Origin: Enoplolaimus lenunculus
Lineage: Eukaryota; Nematoda; Enoplea; Enoplida; Thoracostomopsidae
Length of the DNA: 64,000 nt
Direction of reading: 5' to 3'
NCBI GenBank assembly: GCA_030248215.1
Contig: JASANG010003694.1
Location: 32,432-96,431 of the forward strand
Shown: positions 1 to 11,851 of the stretch, piece after piece
Layout of the letters: the number at the start of each line of letters is the position of its first letter
How positions within the stretch are numbered: the first letter of the stretch is position 1
The notes under the pieces: generated by a model
What the model was told of the DNA's origin: nothing
The model's database searches: none
The model's input: the letters and a program-made list of their open reading frames with translations, nothing else
Made by a program: the position numbers and the translations under genes

Positions 1-9
1 ATAGGACAA

Positions 10-180
10 GGCCGTAACAGTATAGTGTCAGCATATTGCTAAGCCCTAACGTGAGTCTCAAACATGAGAATGAGATTATACCTCAAAAACCTAAGCCAAG
101 CAAAAAAATTGTCTTAAGCTTAAGCTTGCTCTATTGCAATTCCGCAGAAAAACGTTCCATTCCTGATCTTTACTTGAGCT
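10..180 (-). mobile_element. Telomere-motif MITE, copy 1 (degenerate)
   Basis: Runs antisense: CTAAGCC-type motifs in the centre, then the family's AGTCTTAAGCTTAAG-like block and the CAGAAAAACGTTCC...TGATCTTTAC end at about 145-175. The left terminal repeat is shortened. Assigned by similarity to the intact copies at 2274, 9232 and 51328. Confidence 0.6.
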
Positions 181-370
181 GTTCAAAATGTTATATTTAA
201 CGTGAAAAGCTACCCTTTGTTAAGAGTTAATCTTATTTTGAAGATGGTCATCGGCGTTCGAATAAACGCGACGCAAATCTGTGACTCTTTGAAATTCAAT
301 TAGAAAATACTAAAATGGACCTGTTTTGCTGTTGACACCGGTTTGCCCAACAAATGTTGGTCAAAATACC

Positions 371-525
371 GGCCAATGTAAAGATCAGAGGCGGAACGTT
401 TGACTGGGGGACACGGGAGAGTAAGCTTAAGCGTTAGACAAATTGTTTTGCTTAAGCTTAAGTATAAGCTTATTCTTATGATTAGGCTTAGGTTCAGCTT
501 CAAGGAACATGCTTATACTACTGCT
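371..525 (+). mobile_element. Telomere-motif MITE, 5' part
   Basis: The 5' terminal repeat GGCCAATGTAAAGATCAG is clear at 371, followed by the TAAGCTTAAG block and a poor TTAGGC region. The 3' terminal repeat is missing or decayed. A further fragment of similar sequence lies near 632-695. Confidence 0.6.
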
Positions 526-1418
526 AAGTGTACTGTATACCAATTTGTAAGTGTACGATGCGCATGCCGTATGGTGCCGAATGGACCCGAAACAATTCAA
601 AATAATCCATCAACTAAGGTGTCGGCCTTAGTCTAAAATGATAAAAGCCTAAGCGTGAGTCCATTTTGTTGCTGTTCCGAAGGAAGGCCAAAATTCCGTG
701 AAACTATTGAAAAATCGGACAAAATTACATCAGCTGAGTTTATATATTTCAAATTATGCCAAAATACAATTCGTCTCTGTATCAGGAACTATAAAGGCAT
801 ACGCCAGAGTCCTGCTGTGTTTGTTTTTAAATGCCTTTGACCAGGTCTCTGGACCGAAAATAACTATACAAAGTGAACCATGATCAAATGAAATTAACCA
901 TGTTTTTTTAATTTCCGTTTAAAACTCGAACGGAAAGTTTTACAATATTTCACCAAAAACAACTGTTTAGGCCTTACAGCAAAACCGCAGCGCAAATGGA
1001 CTGTGATGCGTTCATAATTGTCTACAAAGACGTACACAATCGCTTACGGGCATTTTAACATAAAAACTAGGAAGTATTAAATGAAGAAAGTTTTTATGCA
1101 AATTTTGGTTATTTTTCTATTTTTTTTCATACATTAACAAATGCGAAGTCGTCCAACTTTGCGTAATGTGCAATAGTGTTAGCGAATTGCGTAAAAAATC
1201 TGTTTGCCAATTTTGTAATTGGAAAACAATCACGTCTATATGTTATGGAGGTATTGCAAACAATAAACAAATGTATGCTGGAAAATAGGCCAAAGCACAC
1301 GTATGTTAGAGGTACTCCAGTTTTAATTCTACTGATATCTACAACATCAAAAGTTTGTGTTTTAAACTGGTGAACAAATTCGTTGGTTTTATGCCTTTGC
1401 AAACGTTTGGGATTCGAA

Positions 1419-1573
1419 TTAGGGTGACGCTATACTTTTGATGACGTCCGGAGTTGTCCAGTGCCGTCTGTCCCCGTACGTCGCAGTGCAGTATTGTACG
1501 TGAATTACTACGGCGATGGACGGCACCGGACAGCACAGGACGTCCCTACACGACAAGCATAGCAACACCCTAA
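1419..1573. mobile_element. GACGTCCGG MITE (short, no amplified array)
   Basis: Inverted ends TTAGGGTGACGCTATAC at the left and GCATAGCAACACCCTAA at the right, with GACGTCCGG-type subterminal sequence. This is the short form of the family; the copies at 40735 and 44487 carry an amplified 21-bp minisatellite in the same position. Confidence 0.7.
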
Positions 1574-2273
1574 GGCTTTGGGGTATGATCCACGCATATA
1601 CTGGCGTATTTAGGCTATTTGGTGAAACTACACAACTTGTGCACTGCGATACAATTTTGTACATTGTGTGCAGTGTCTGAATTAAGCACATGCCTGAATG
1701 TTAACCCCTAATAAGGTTTACCGCCCAACAACATACATTGTATATATTCACTGTAGTTGGATCTGCACCTTTGTGTCTCTTAAATCTTTAGGTGTCCCCT
1801 TGAATTCTTTAGCCGACATCGTTTGGTCCATGCTTTAAAACCGTATAACCGGTGAAGCAGAAGCCCAAAATTAGAAACGTTGATTTTAGCATAAAACATG
1901 ATTATCCGGAAAATATAAAAATGCAAATCAAACCCTTTTCGGCTGTTTAAAAATATGCATAAAAATTAAACTCAGAGTTGCCAAAATGGGACGTATTTGG
2001 GATATTAATACAGACTAAAACGATAAGAAAATCACTAAATCTTGTACCTTTTCCCTGCAACTGTTATTGAACACATTAACTGATGTTCATGCGAAGGGAC
2101 GTTTGGCAGTCCATCCAATGAAATTAGGCATATTTTTGGTAAAATCTCATCATTTCAGTTCGTAAGCTAAATTTTTGGGCAGAACAAAACAATTTGCTGA
2201 AATATTTCGAATAAAAGTTGAAAAATGAGTCTTAAAATTGTACGAATACGTTTTAGTGTTTTTTACAAAATTG

Positions 2274-2492
2274 GGCACATGTTAAGATCAGGGGCGGAGA
2301 GTTTTTCTGTGGGACTGCAATAGAGTAAGCTAAAGCTTTAGATGTATTTTTTGCTTGGCTTAGGCATAGGCTTAGGAATATGCTCATTCTTACGCTTAGG
2401 CTTAGGCTTAGGCTTAGGCTTAGGCTTTGGCTTAGGCTTAGGCTTAGGAATATGCTTATAATACTGTTCCGCCCCTGTTCTTCACATTGGCG
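2274..2492 (+). mobile_element. Telomere-motif MITE, intact copy
   Basis: Ends are GGCACATG and CATTGGCG, with the subterminal block CAGGGGCGGA and its inverse CCGCCCCTG. The centre contains about eight TTAGGC units interrupted by AATATGCTCATTCTTACGC spacers. Flanks are caaaattg (2266-2273) and taaaattg (2493-2500), an 8-bp target duplication matching 7 of 8. Confidence 0.88.
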
Positions 2493-2875
2493 TAAAATTG
2501 GCAGACATAAACAACGTATTGCAACTGCAGTATCCGGATTTCGCAGTTTTTTTCGACGGAGACACTAAATGAATAAAAATATTGCTAAACGATGCCGCGG
2601 TGTCTTCAAATATATTCGCTTTGCTCAAAACACCCCAATCTCAAAGTGTCTCTTATTCCTGCAACTGGTTCTAAATGCTAGCAAAAATATGCTTTAATTG
2701 ATGTAAATCTATTTTATACGGAACATTTACGAGCCAGCGAGATCATGAGTGGAATATTTTTGGTTTGCAATTACGAATACGGCGACAGTGGTCATATATT
2801 GTCCGGTCTACCATATTCTTTATAAGTTTAAGGAAGACATTAATAATTCAGTTTGAATTTAGTACGAAAGGTTTT

Positions 2876-3100
2876 GGGATCATATTTACAAATGCGTTTA
2901 GCATCTATTACCAGTTAGCGATAGGTTTTCTAACTGACAAACTCCTGTAATTGTGAAACTCAAAATCAGTGGTATCGAAGGAGCACAAATCAAATTAAAA
3001 AATGTTCAGGATTTCTCACCCTGCCGTCAACTTGGCGAAAAACTACAAGATCAAGCACCAACAACAGATAGGCGCTGCATACATTTGAGAATACGGGCTC
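2876..3100. mobile_element. GTATTCTCAAATG-ended MITE
   Basis: Ends in ACATTTGAGAATACGGGC at the right; the left end is a decayed version of the inverse. The interior shares the TTAGCGATAGGTTTTC segment with the copies at 5576 and 42797. Confidence 0.55.
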
Positions 3101-4613
3101 TCGTCTTTCCCAATTTCCGAAGAAAAATGTGCAAGTTAATATGTCGTAATGGGCGCAGGATATTGGGATAAATGTCCGGAACGAATTGACAAATGTTCGG
3201 ATATGAAACAGCATCGAATGATATACGCCCGTCACTAGCGCTAATGACAAGTTTTTGAGTTTCTACTAAACTGATATGAGGATTTCAATCTTGGCAAACA
3301 TAAGGAACAGATCACAAACAAGACTATTGGAAAACTGGTAAGATACTTGGGAACATGGAATATGGCACTTTTGTAGATCCCTCCACACTACGCAAACGGT
3401 GGGTGCATTTTCACTTGTAACATAAAATGTTTTGTTTTCCTGATTTAAAAACTAGTTTCTAGGGCGAAAATTTTGCGTTAATTTTGACTTACGTTTTTAG
3501 GTGTGCTGGCGCCCCCTGAACTTTTTGCGATTTTAAGGGACACTAAGCCGGATGGGGGGGCTGCCGCCCCGCAAGCCCCCTGTAGTAACCGTTTTATTAT
3601 TGAAACAGCTACTGTAATTGTTTTGAACTGTCTTTGTGCTCAAATATGAAACGCGCTTTGTTGGGGCGGAGTATCCTGCTTAGTATCCGTTCAAATCGCA
3701 GGGGTTCAGGGGAGCGGCAGCCCCTCTTGAAAATCAAATTGTCGTTGCGGAGCTTGCAAGGACTTGGAATACAGAATTAGCGTTAAACATTCTAGGTTCT
3801 TTTATGAAATCTGGATTCATATCTGGCTGTAAAAATAAGTTAAAAAGTGAAGTGGTTGTTCACAACAGCTGTAGAGCAGGTCAATTTCACGTCCTCCAAA
3901 ACATATGGAGACCAGAACTCAGAAAATTCTATAATCGCATTTAAACCTGATTTGCATACGGCGTTCAAAGTCTCGTCTGTCATTCTTAGGAGTACGAAAA
4001 ACACAAAGTCCGTGGGTGCAGCCATTATAACTGTTCTGATAAGCTATAAAAATACGTTTTTGGGTTTCGCTATATTCACCGCAAGCCGTCGTGTGGCAGG
4101 AAACATTATTGTTAGCAATGCATAACGGCGCGCAGCGGTGTCAGCTACAGTAAACGTATAGCGAAATCCATATGGTTCATATTTTTGGATAGGATAACCC
4201 AACCAAATGAAATTTGATTATGAAACATTGCGGAAATTTGTTTTAATCAGAAAAGAAAAATTTGAAAATGAAATGCCTTCTGAAAGATACGAAAATATTT
4301 TTCAATTTTATTTTAAAAATTATTTAATTTAAAGTTTGGTAAAAATTATATTAATTCATGGTCGAGGTGTAATAGGAAATGTGGGTCAAGGAACGCATCA
4401 TCGAATAGATTTGTGGAAAATTATATTTTACAAAAATATGTGTTAGCTTTACAGAAATAAATCTACACATCGTTTACATACATCTGGTAAGAGTAGACTT
4501 AAAATCAAGGTTACATTCATGAGCTCAAATCCCTAACAACTACAACACGGCCATCATGAGAGACCAAAGAGTTCCGCAAAATGCTGATCAGAAATATGGC
4601 ACACGATTGTTAT
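3101..4613. other. Intergenic, no gene seen
   Basis: No exon with convincing coding character. A GC-richer patch at about 3500-3740 (runs of G and C around GGGGGGGCTGCCGCCCCGC) resembles patches near 18440 and 32750-32840, so it is probably another repeat. The rest is AT-rich and unassigned. Confidence 0.4.
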
Positions 4614-4801
4614 GGCCCATGTTACTGTTAGAGTCGTCCCGGTTTCTGGTGGTCTCTAAAAGAATAGGCTTGCATTCTAGACTACATGTTTTGTTTAGGC
4701 TAAGGTTTAGGCTTAGGAATACGCTTTTGCAACGGTTACGCTTAGGCTTAGGTTAGGAATATGCTTATTCTACTGTTATGGCCCTAAAAGTAACATTGGC
4801 C
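4614..4801 (+). mobile_element. Telomere-motif MITE, subfamily with GTTACTTTTAGGGGCG ends
   Basis: Ends GGCCCATG and CATTGGCC, with GTTACTGTTAG at the left and CCCTAAAAGTAAC at the right, so the subterminal repeat differs from the GTAAAGATCAGGGG subfamily. The core is TTAGGC-like. Flanking octamers attgttat and gtgattat match 5 of 8. Confidence 0.8.
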
Positions 4802-5443
4802 GTGATTATAAACAAAACTTGCCCAAGCGATAACTTTATTATGAATTCGTTACCGAAATTAGTGTAAGTTTGAGTTAAATAGCGTCAACAACATTAGAAT
4901 TTAAAATTTGTTCAAAACATCGAATAAACGTCTTTATTAATTAGTGATATCTAAGCAACTTATTACAGTTGACGAAGCGGAAAAAATGTTTTCAAAACAC
5001 AAAATCGAATCCTCGCAACTCGGAATTGGTAACGACGGCATTCGGCAGACTTATGCCAGCGAAGAAAAAATCTTTTCGATCACATTGAATTATTTATACG
5101 GTTTCAAAAGTTTGCCAGTGTAACTCAAGAATATGTCCACCCACATGATAGACGGTCGTACTCCTGTAAGGTCCAATACATCTCCGGAAGAAAATACAGC
5201 GGACTCTGGTCATGAACAAAGCCAGGGTGTTGGAAAAGATCGCTATGTCCAATCAACAGTGGATGGTCACTTTTTAGGAATAAGAGTGTGCAATAATTGA
5301 AATTTATGTGGTACAAAATATACCACCGGTCATAGAGTTTCTGGCCGACGTTTCCCTGTTTTTAGAGGGTCAATGCTATAAAGTTGAGGGTTATACTTTG
5401 CTAGAGAGTATTATACGAATATGCATACCAAGTTTTCTCTAAA

Positions 5444-5515
5444 TAAAGGATGTCGGACAAAAAACGCAACGTGATTTGGGTACATTCTTTTGTACACAGA
5501 GTATATCCAGTTAGC
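5444..5515. repeat. Fragment of long-TIR element (see 55831)
   Basis: AAAAAACGCAACGTGATTTG and the following GGGTACATTC...CAGAGTATATCCAGTT correspond to the arm of the element at 55831-56132. Only one arm is present. Confidence 0.4.
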
Positions 5516-5575
5516 TATGGTTAAACCCGTGACTGTGGTCGAGAGCAAGAGGTAGTGATGATCAGCTTCAAACAA

Positions 5576-5799
5576 GAGCCCGTATTCTCAAATATGTATA
5601 GTGCCTATGACCAGTTGGTGTTATGTCTTGTAATTTTCGAACCAGTGAATACTGAGACTCAAAGTTTGGCACATTTTTCGCATTTCATATGCTCTACTCC
5701 TGTACGAAATTTCAGTTCTGCATCTGCAATAGTTAGCGAATTTGAAAACCTATTGCTTACTTATGATAGGTGCTATACACATTTGAGAATATGGGCCCA
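5576..5799. mobile_element. GTATTCTCAAATG-ended MITE
   Basis: Inverted ends: GAGCCCGTATTCTCAAAT at the left and ACATTTGAGAATATGGGC at the right, 224 bp apart. Interior contains a TTAGCGAATTTGAAAACC segment shared with relatives. No ORF. Confidence 0.75.
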
Positions 5800-6086
5800 G
5801 GAGTATAAAGCTTTCACAGTTGATTGCTTAACACGACTTTAATGAAATTATTTTGCAAAAATTGAAAACAATAAAAGACGTCAGCGTGAATCGGTACAGT
5901 ATTCGATACATAAAAGCAGATAAGTTGCATCCTTGTATGCGATGCCATCCGTGGCCCGCCTTAGTCGGGAAGTCTGGCTCATGATAAAAGACCAGCCAGA
6001 AATGCTTTGTGGAGCCAATGAAAATATTGCTGAAATATTATGTTGCTTATTAAAGTTGTCAAAAAATTTTCGGATGTGCTCGCAGA

Positions 6087-6243
6087 GGCCCAAGTAAACC
6101 TCAGGGGCGGAACGTTTTTCTGTGGGACTACAAAAGAGTAAGCTTAAGTTTTAGACTTTTTTTGCTTGCCTTAGACATAAGGTTAGGCTTAGGCTTAGAA
6201 ATATGCTTATAATACTGTTCCGCCCCTGTTCTTCACATTGGAC
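6087..6243 (+). mobile_element. Telomere-motif MITE with perfect 8-bp duplication
   Basis: Preceded by ctcgcaga (6079-6086) and followed by ctcgcaga (6244-6251), an exact 8-bp target-site duplication. Ends GGCCCAAG and CATTGGAC; subterminal CAGGGGCGGAACG and GTTCCGCCCCTG. The core has only two TTAGGC units, so array length varies between copies. Confidence 0.92.
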
Positions 6244-6779
6244 CTCGCAGAGATGGGCGTACTCGGGCATTCGGCAGTTGTGACCCCTTTTTGCCCTCAA
6301 CCCTAAAATGGATCAGGCCCCTTTTCGGGAATATTGGTCAAATTGAAACATACCCAATTAGTTGCATGGTAACATATTGCAAAGAATAATTTCAGACCAT
6401 AACAATTGCCCATATAACTTGCGAATAAGACGTCTGCAGTATTTAAGTGGTTGTCTCCAAAAACCTCTTAATATTTAATGTTTTCATTTTCTCACTCCAT
6501 TATATAAATAGAGACCCATGTTGCGATAACTAAACTGGTGATCTATAAGCTTTAGGTTCAGGCTTTGGTTTAAGTTTAGGTTTAGGCTTAGGTTTAGGCT
6601 TTAAACGTGTCCACTGCACGCCGGGGCCAACGTATAGCACACGGGGCTTTTCATTCGAAAAGGTGGAAAACTTATGGCCAGGAGTGCAACGCAGGCACTT
6701 GTATATGACGGCTAGTAATTCCTCTGGTTTGGTAGGAAAAATCGCAAGCATACTAATTTTGGCTGAAAAAACTGAACAC

Positions 6780-7405
6780 ATAAAATATTCAGATGCCTGG
6801 ATATTCCCTAGTTCGGTAGGGTAAGTTAGAGGTTTAGGCTACGTTCGAAAACTGGGAAAAGAGGAAAAGTTAAACGTATAGGTATTCTCTAGATCTGGTA
6901 GGGAAGGAACAGTTTGGTTGGTCCGGCTGAAAAATTGAGGTGTGTGGTTCGGTTCGGAGAACGGGAAAAGTGGAAAATTGAAACCTAGGTATATGATTCT
7001 TTTTGGTTGACGTGGAAAGTTAGAGATGTATGAGAGGTTTGAAAAACGGAAAAAAAGAAAAATTTGAACGCTTGTTTTGACCTTGTTTGGTAGGAAAAAT
7101 CTGAAGCATAGGTTTTGTTAGGAAACCGGGAAAAGTGGAAAATTTAAATGCCTGGATTTTTCCTTGGATGGTTGGGAATATATGAAGCAAGGTTCTGTTA
7201 GGAAACGGGAAACGTGGAAAAATTAAAACGTATAGGTTTTCCCTGGTTATGCAGGGAAAATATGAAGCGCAGGTTTGTTTGAAAAACGAGAAAAGTGAAA
7301 AATTAAAAGTTATAGGTTTTCCTTGTTTAGACAGAGAAAATCTGAAGCGTAGGTTTTGCGTAGAAAACGGGAAAAGTAGAAAAGTTAAACGCCTAAATTT
7401 TCCCA
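6780..7405. repeat. Minisatellite, roughly 60-70 bp units
   Basis: Diverged tandem units each contain GGAAAATCTGAAGCGTAGG, then a GTTAGAAAACGGGAAAAG segment, then AAACGTATAGGTTTTCCC. About eight to nine units can be followed; those from 7090 on are the most regular. Long ORFs here on the minus strand are artefacts of the repeat. The sequence just upstream (6540-6600) is TTAGGT/TTAGGC-like. Confidence 0.7.
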
Positions 7406-7854
7406 CCCAAAATGCTTGGTTGTTCCTTTCTGTGGCTGTGATGCACTCCTGGCCATAAGTTTTCCCCCTTGGAAAACGGGACGCCCTGTTCTATATATAC
7501 ATGGATCCAGGCGGGTACAAACTGTATATATCGACTATAATCAGCCGCTACAAGCCGTGTATCCACTGTTAACAGCAGTGCGTCAAAATATTAAGAATAT
7601 TGTCTTCTTATCTGAGAAATAAATATTTAAACTAAAACGGGGGCACCCTCTTCCCTGGTTTGTCTCTTGTTACCCACCTGCTAAATTTGAGACTTGATTA
7701 AAATGTAAGACCATCTGAACTGTACCTTTAATTCCTGTCCGGCACTTATCAAATATCAGCGTGGATGCGAACTTTAACATTTTAGATTGTAAATTTGCTG
7801 TATATTGTAAAATCCACATCCCAAAGCCTCTACATAATCTATAGTTTAAAGCAT

Positions 7855-8083
7855 AAACTCCTATTCACTCGTGCACGTTTTTGCTGCTAGAAGTTGCAGC
7901 TGCTAATAATTCATTAAAAATCATAGCTAGGAATTTAGTTCACATATATATGTGAATAACCAGGTAAGTTCACTGAAATTATTGCTGACGCTTTCTCATT
8001 GGCTGATGAAAAAATGCAAGTTCTGCGTGCAACTTGCAGCTGCAAGACCTCGCAGCAAAAACTTGCACGTGTGAATAGGGTTT
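7855..8083. mobile_element. CCCTATTCACACGTG-ended MITE
   Basis: Inverted ends CCTATTCACTCGTGCACG and ACTTGCACGTGTGAATAGGG. The interior is rich in GCAGCTGCAA and CATTGGCTGATGAAAA, shared with copies at 14346 and 18696. No coding potential. Confidence 0.75.
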
Positions 8084-8689
8084 CAGTGAATCGTTGCAAC
8101 TGTATACATCCAAGCATAATATCCCATACTATACCCAAGCCTGAACCTAGCAGAATACCAAACGCTGGGGACTACGGAAGACTCGAACACTTAAACTTTA
8201 GACCATTTTTTCCTTAGATTTCAGACTGATCCATGTCAAGTAGAGGCGTCCCTCCAATGGAAGTTATGGCAACGGGAGACTTAGAAACTGACAAGTTTAG
8301 GTTTAGGCTTATGATTAGGGTTATATTCAGACTTAGTCTTTGGTTTACGCATATGCTTAGTACGTCTCTGTGGTCAAATTGAAACCAAGGCTTCTTAGGA
8401 TTATGCTTAGACCACTGCTATGCCCCAACATTTGTCCCTACTGTCGTTGCTACTACTGGTAGACGTGTGCCCCGAATTAGCCAACCAAAAATGAGATTAA
8501 TTAAAAAGTCGTTTGATAAAGTTGAAAGTTACATAAGTTAATTAGTTAAAACAGCTGAGGATATATTGAATGTGATACCGTAATCATAGCGGTGAAATAA
8601 CGTATGCCATAACATTCAGGCGTGGAATAAGGACGTTTGTGCATAGAATTTTAAACTTGAAATGCTATCCCCAGCCACCAACGGATCCA

Positions 8690-8860
8690 TACGGGGGCGG
8701 GAGGGCGTACACCGTTTCCATCGGAAGTTTTTCCGTGTTAAAATATTAAGGTCCCTACCTTGCAAATTTCGTTCTCAGAAAATTTTTGGTGACCTTACAA
8801 TTTTTGCGTTTCATAACATTTGATTGCCCCCCGTCAAAATCTTTTTGAATCCGCCTTTGT
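8690..8860. repeat. Dispersed repeat shared with 46885-47060
   Basis: The segment around GGTGACCTTACAATTTTTGC and TTTGAATCCGCCTTTG is repeated at 46885-47060 and, in the other orientation, at about 32210-32345. Boundaries are unclear and no family is assigned. Confidence 0.45.
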
Positions 8861-8961
8861 CCCCAGCCAGACCATAAAATATTATGTGATCAACGATATG
8901 ATTCCGTCTTAAAATTAAAACTACATACCATGTGAAATTTTATTTTAAGCTACGGTTCAAA

Positions 8962-9070
8962 CATCAGTCTCACGAGTGGGAGGCGTTCACCGTCACGATT
9001 GTCAGCTATTGCAACTTGAACCTGAAGCCAGAGGGGGCTTTCACGTCTTGTGACTGATTACGTGACACGG
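8962..9070. repeat. Degenerate fragment of TTAA/tRNA-like element
   Basis: CACGAGTGGGAGGCGTTCACC and GAGGGGGCTTTCACGTCTTG correspond to the tRNA-like and adjacent hairpin region of the elements at 14917 and 33830. The ends are lost. Confidence 0.45.
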
Positions 9071-9231
9071 GGTAAATCCGTTCAAATCGGTTTTAGTGTA
9101 ACAACTACGGTATTTGTAGGTCTCATGCGCTTATGAGTTGCTGGCGGCAAAATAAAAAATAGCTAACTACTCCAGAATTATCGTTTCAAAATTTGACTTC
9201 TATACCCGTGCCAAACAAATGCCAGTTGAAC

Positions 9232-9494
9232 GACCAATGTAACGAACACGGGCGGAACAGTATTATAAACATATTCCTAAGCCTAAGCCTAAGCCTAAGC
9301 CTAAACGCAAGAATGAGCATTTTCCTAAGCCTAAGCCTAAGCCTAAGCCTAAGCCTAAGTCTAGACGCAAGAATGAGCATTTTCCTAAGCCTAAGCCTAA
9401 GCCTAAGCCAAGCAAAAAGTTAGTCTAAAGCTTAAGCTATTACTCTGTTGCAATCACACAGAAAAACGTTCCGCCCCGGATCTTTACATGGGCC
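9232..9494 (-). mobile_element. Telomere-motif MITE, large copy
   Basis: Antisense copy with three blocks of CTAAGCC-type repeats separated by CGCAAGAATGAGCATTTTC spacers. Ends GACCAATG and CATGGGCC. Flanks agttgaac and aattaaac match 6 of 8. The short Leu/Arg or Leu/Ser repeat ORFs in it come from the hexamer array. Confidence 0.88.
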
Positions 9495-11648
9495 AATTAA
9501 ACAATGAGATAAAAATTCAGCAAATTATATTTGCACCAAAATATACCAACTTCGATGCACGTACTATTGTCAAATCAGCTGAAGCCACAGTTGGTTTGAA
9601 AACCTATTAATAACTGGTGATAGGTGCAACACACATTGACACTTCGTTTAAACTAAGAGACTTAAGTGGCGCTGTACTTTTTGACTTATAAAAGCCGTCC
9701 GGAGTTGTCTGGGTCCTTCTTCCTACGTCATCTGTCGCATGGTATCGCATTGTAATAAGTAAACGAAAATTGTCTCGATTTAAGGCGTCGGACGATGTCG
9801 CAAGAAAAGCATATCCATACTCTTTTATAAAGTATTTTAACTGCAAAAATCACACCCAAAAATTCACAAGGTGGCTAAGATTTCGTAATTTTTATTATGC
9901 TAAACTCGTATCCTTACAATAATCATCCATAAAAGGGATTAAGACTTTCACAGCATTACACGGCGCGCATATCAATTAGGTGTAAATGGAATCGTTTAAT
10001 CTACAGGCCTTTCTTATATTGAGCGGATATCGTAGTAGAATTTTCTATGACACAGATGACAAAAAATAGTAAGTACTTGTGCCTTAGAAGGAGTCCCTCG
10101 CCTGTATTTTGAGGTTAAAAACGGTATAGAAAATTCTGACAGAACGATTCAGTATGAACATTTTACCCTGTCATAAATTAATTGAAATTCCTGTTTCAAA
10201 CTAAAAATATTTTTAAACATTCATTTTTGACCAAAAATATCACGTTTAAAGAGGCTGCGAACAAAATTATTTTTAGTCCTTAGGCTCAAGTTTAGGTTTA
10301 CACGAGGCTTTAGGCTTTGTGTATACAAAGGTTTAAGCTTAAGCTGAGATTTGAGAATTTTACGCCAAGATTTTCAAAAATTTATTTGAAGAACTTGTGG
10401 CTGCAATTTATTCATGATGAATATACACCAAGAATTAGTTCATAGGTATGAATAGTCTTGTAAATTGAATTTATTCATTATCATTGCTGGACTGATAATT
10501 TCTATCTCATGTTTGCTATTTATTGCAGTCGTCTGCAAATTATTCATATAAATTGTTATAAAGATTCAGAATGAAAATGATGTTTCCTTGCAAATACTTT
10601 CAGATGCAAAATGTTCATACAAGCTGTAGGCGCGAGTTCTCGCAGTAAAAACTTGCACGTGCGAATAGGACGTTTCAATACGCATTCCGTACTTAAATGC
10701 AAGGTTAACCATGAAATATCTTTATAGTACACCACAGTGAAGCAGGTAACGGTGAGCACTTTATTAAACAGGTCTATTGCTATTGGCGTTAATGTCTGTC
10801 GCCTGCCGACACCCGAGACTGACGAAACGTCTCTGCATCAAAATTAATGCGGGGTTCTCGTGATAACTGGGACAGCTTGCAACACGTATTGTTCATGTTG
10901 ATTCGACGTCAACATCAAATAAACGGAGACAGACTTCCACTTGTACCCTGCTACACAGCATTCAGGCTAGCTTACCTCAACTTTGCAGACATTTTCTAAT
11001 ATGCCATATATACGGATACAAAACGTTATGAATATCATATAGTGTTGCAGTACAAACACTCCAATTTTTTGAATTTGACAGCGGATCAACGTGCAGACAA
11101 AATGTTAATCGCTATTGCAATAGGGCCTAAACGTGTTCCAGGTTGTCTCAGCATTATAACGTGAATCCCTCATAAGTGAAGACGTACGCCAAATACACGA
11201 TTTCGGCATACTGCTCACATCGGTGCTGGATTAGGATAGAGAATCCAATGATCAGCCTACCACCGGACGCGTGTGGTGTGCCTGAGTGCCATGAAATTTG
11301 AAGCAACGCTGTTTAAAAATTGGAACACGGACTGATCATCGGTATCAGTGAAATATACCAGATTGACTGTATATTAGGTTTACTAAACCTAAATTTTCCA
11401 GCACCTGTTAGGACGGCAGATGCAGACATATCTGTACTCAGGCTACAGTTTAACCTTAAATTCAGGCTTTGAGTACGAGACAGTTTCTAGGGCCGACATA
11501 ACCATCTTCATTACGTGTTCATTGTTCCGTAATCAGTCAAAGCTGAACGCGCCCGTAATTGACTTGTCACTAAAATTACAATAGCAAACATTGAATATCG
11601 GCCTCAGAAGTTTTTCAGCTACGAGAAACACGATGATGGAGCGACCTT
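9495..11648. other. Intergenic 3' of the acid phosphatase gene
   Basis: 9661-9832 is a decayed GACGTCCGG-type element (TGGCGCTGTACTTTTTGAC and GCCGTCCGGAGTTGTC). 10618-10675 is a right-end fragment of the CACGTGTGAATAGGG family. A TTAGGTTT/TTAGGCTTT stretch lies at 10280-10340. Nothing else recognised and no supported gene. Confidence 0.45.
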
Positions 11649-11654
11649 TTTATT
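11649..11654 (-). other. Candidate polyadenylation signal (AATAAA, minus strand)
   Basis: TTTATT on the plus strand reads AATAAA on the minus strand about 200 bp beyond the acid phosphatase stop codon. It is the nearest canonical signal seen; not proven. Confidence 0.4.
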
Positions 11655-11851
11655 CTAAACATAAACAAGCTTTCTTTTGGTCACAATTCTGAACTCGAGT
11701 TTAGGCTTCGAAAAATGGTAAATATTAAATTTGCGAAATTGTAAATGATTTTTGTGCAGGAAAAGATCGACTAACAATTTTCAAAACAACATCCGTTGAA
11801 GATGCTGGTATTAGCAGGATTCGAAACATATAAAATAGACACTTCGTCTGA

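Noticed and set aside
2390-2450. True telomere or chromosome end
   Set aside because: The hexamer tracts are short, occur in both orientations and always sit inside an element with inverted ends and target duplications.
7020-7406. 128-aa minus-strand ORF rich in Phe, Ser and Pro
   Set aside because: Lies in the diverged minisatellite and repeats with its unit.
9186-9423. ORFs encoding Leu-Arg or Leu-Ser repeats
   Set aside because: Translations of the TTAGGC/CTAAGCC hexamer array; not genes.
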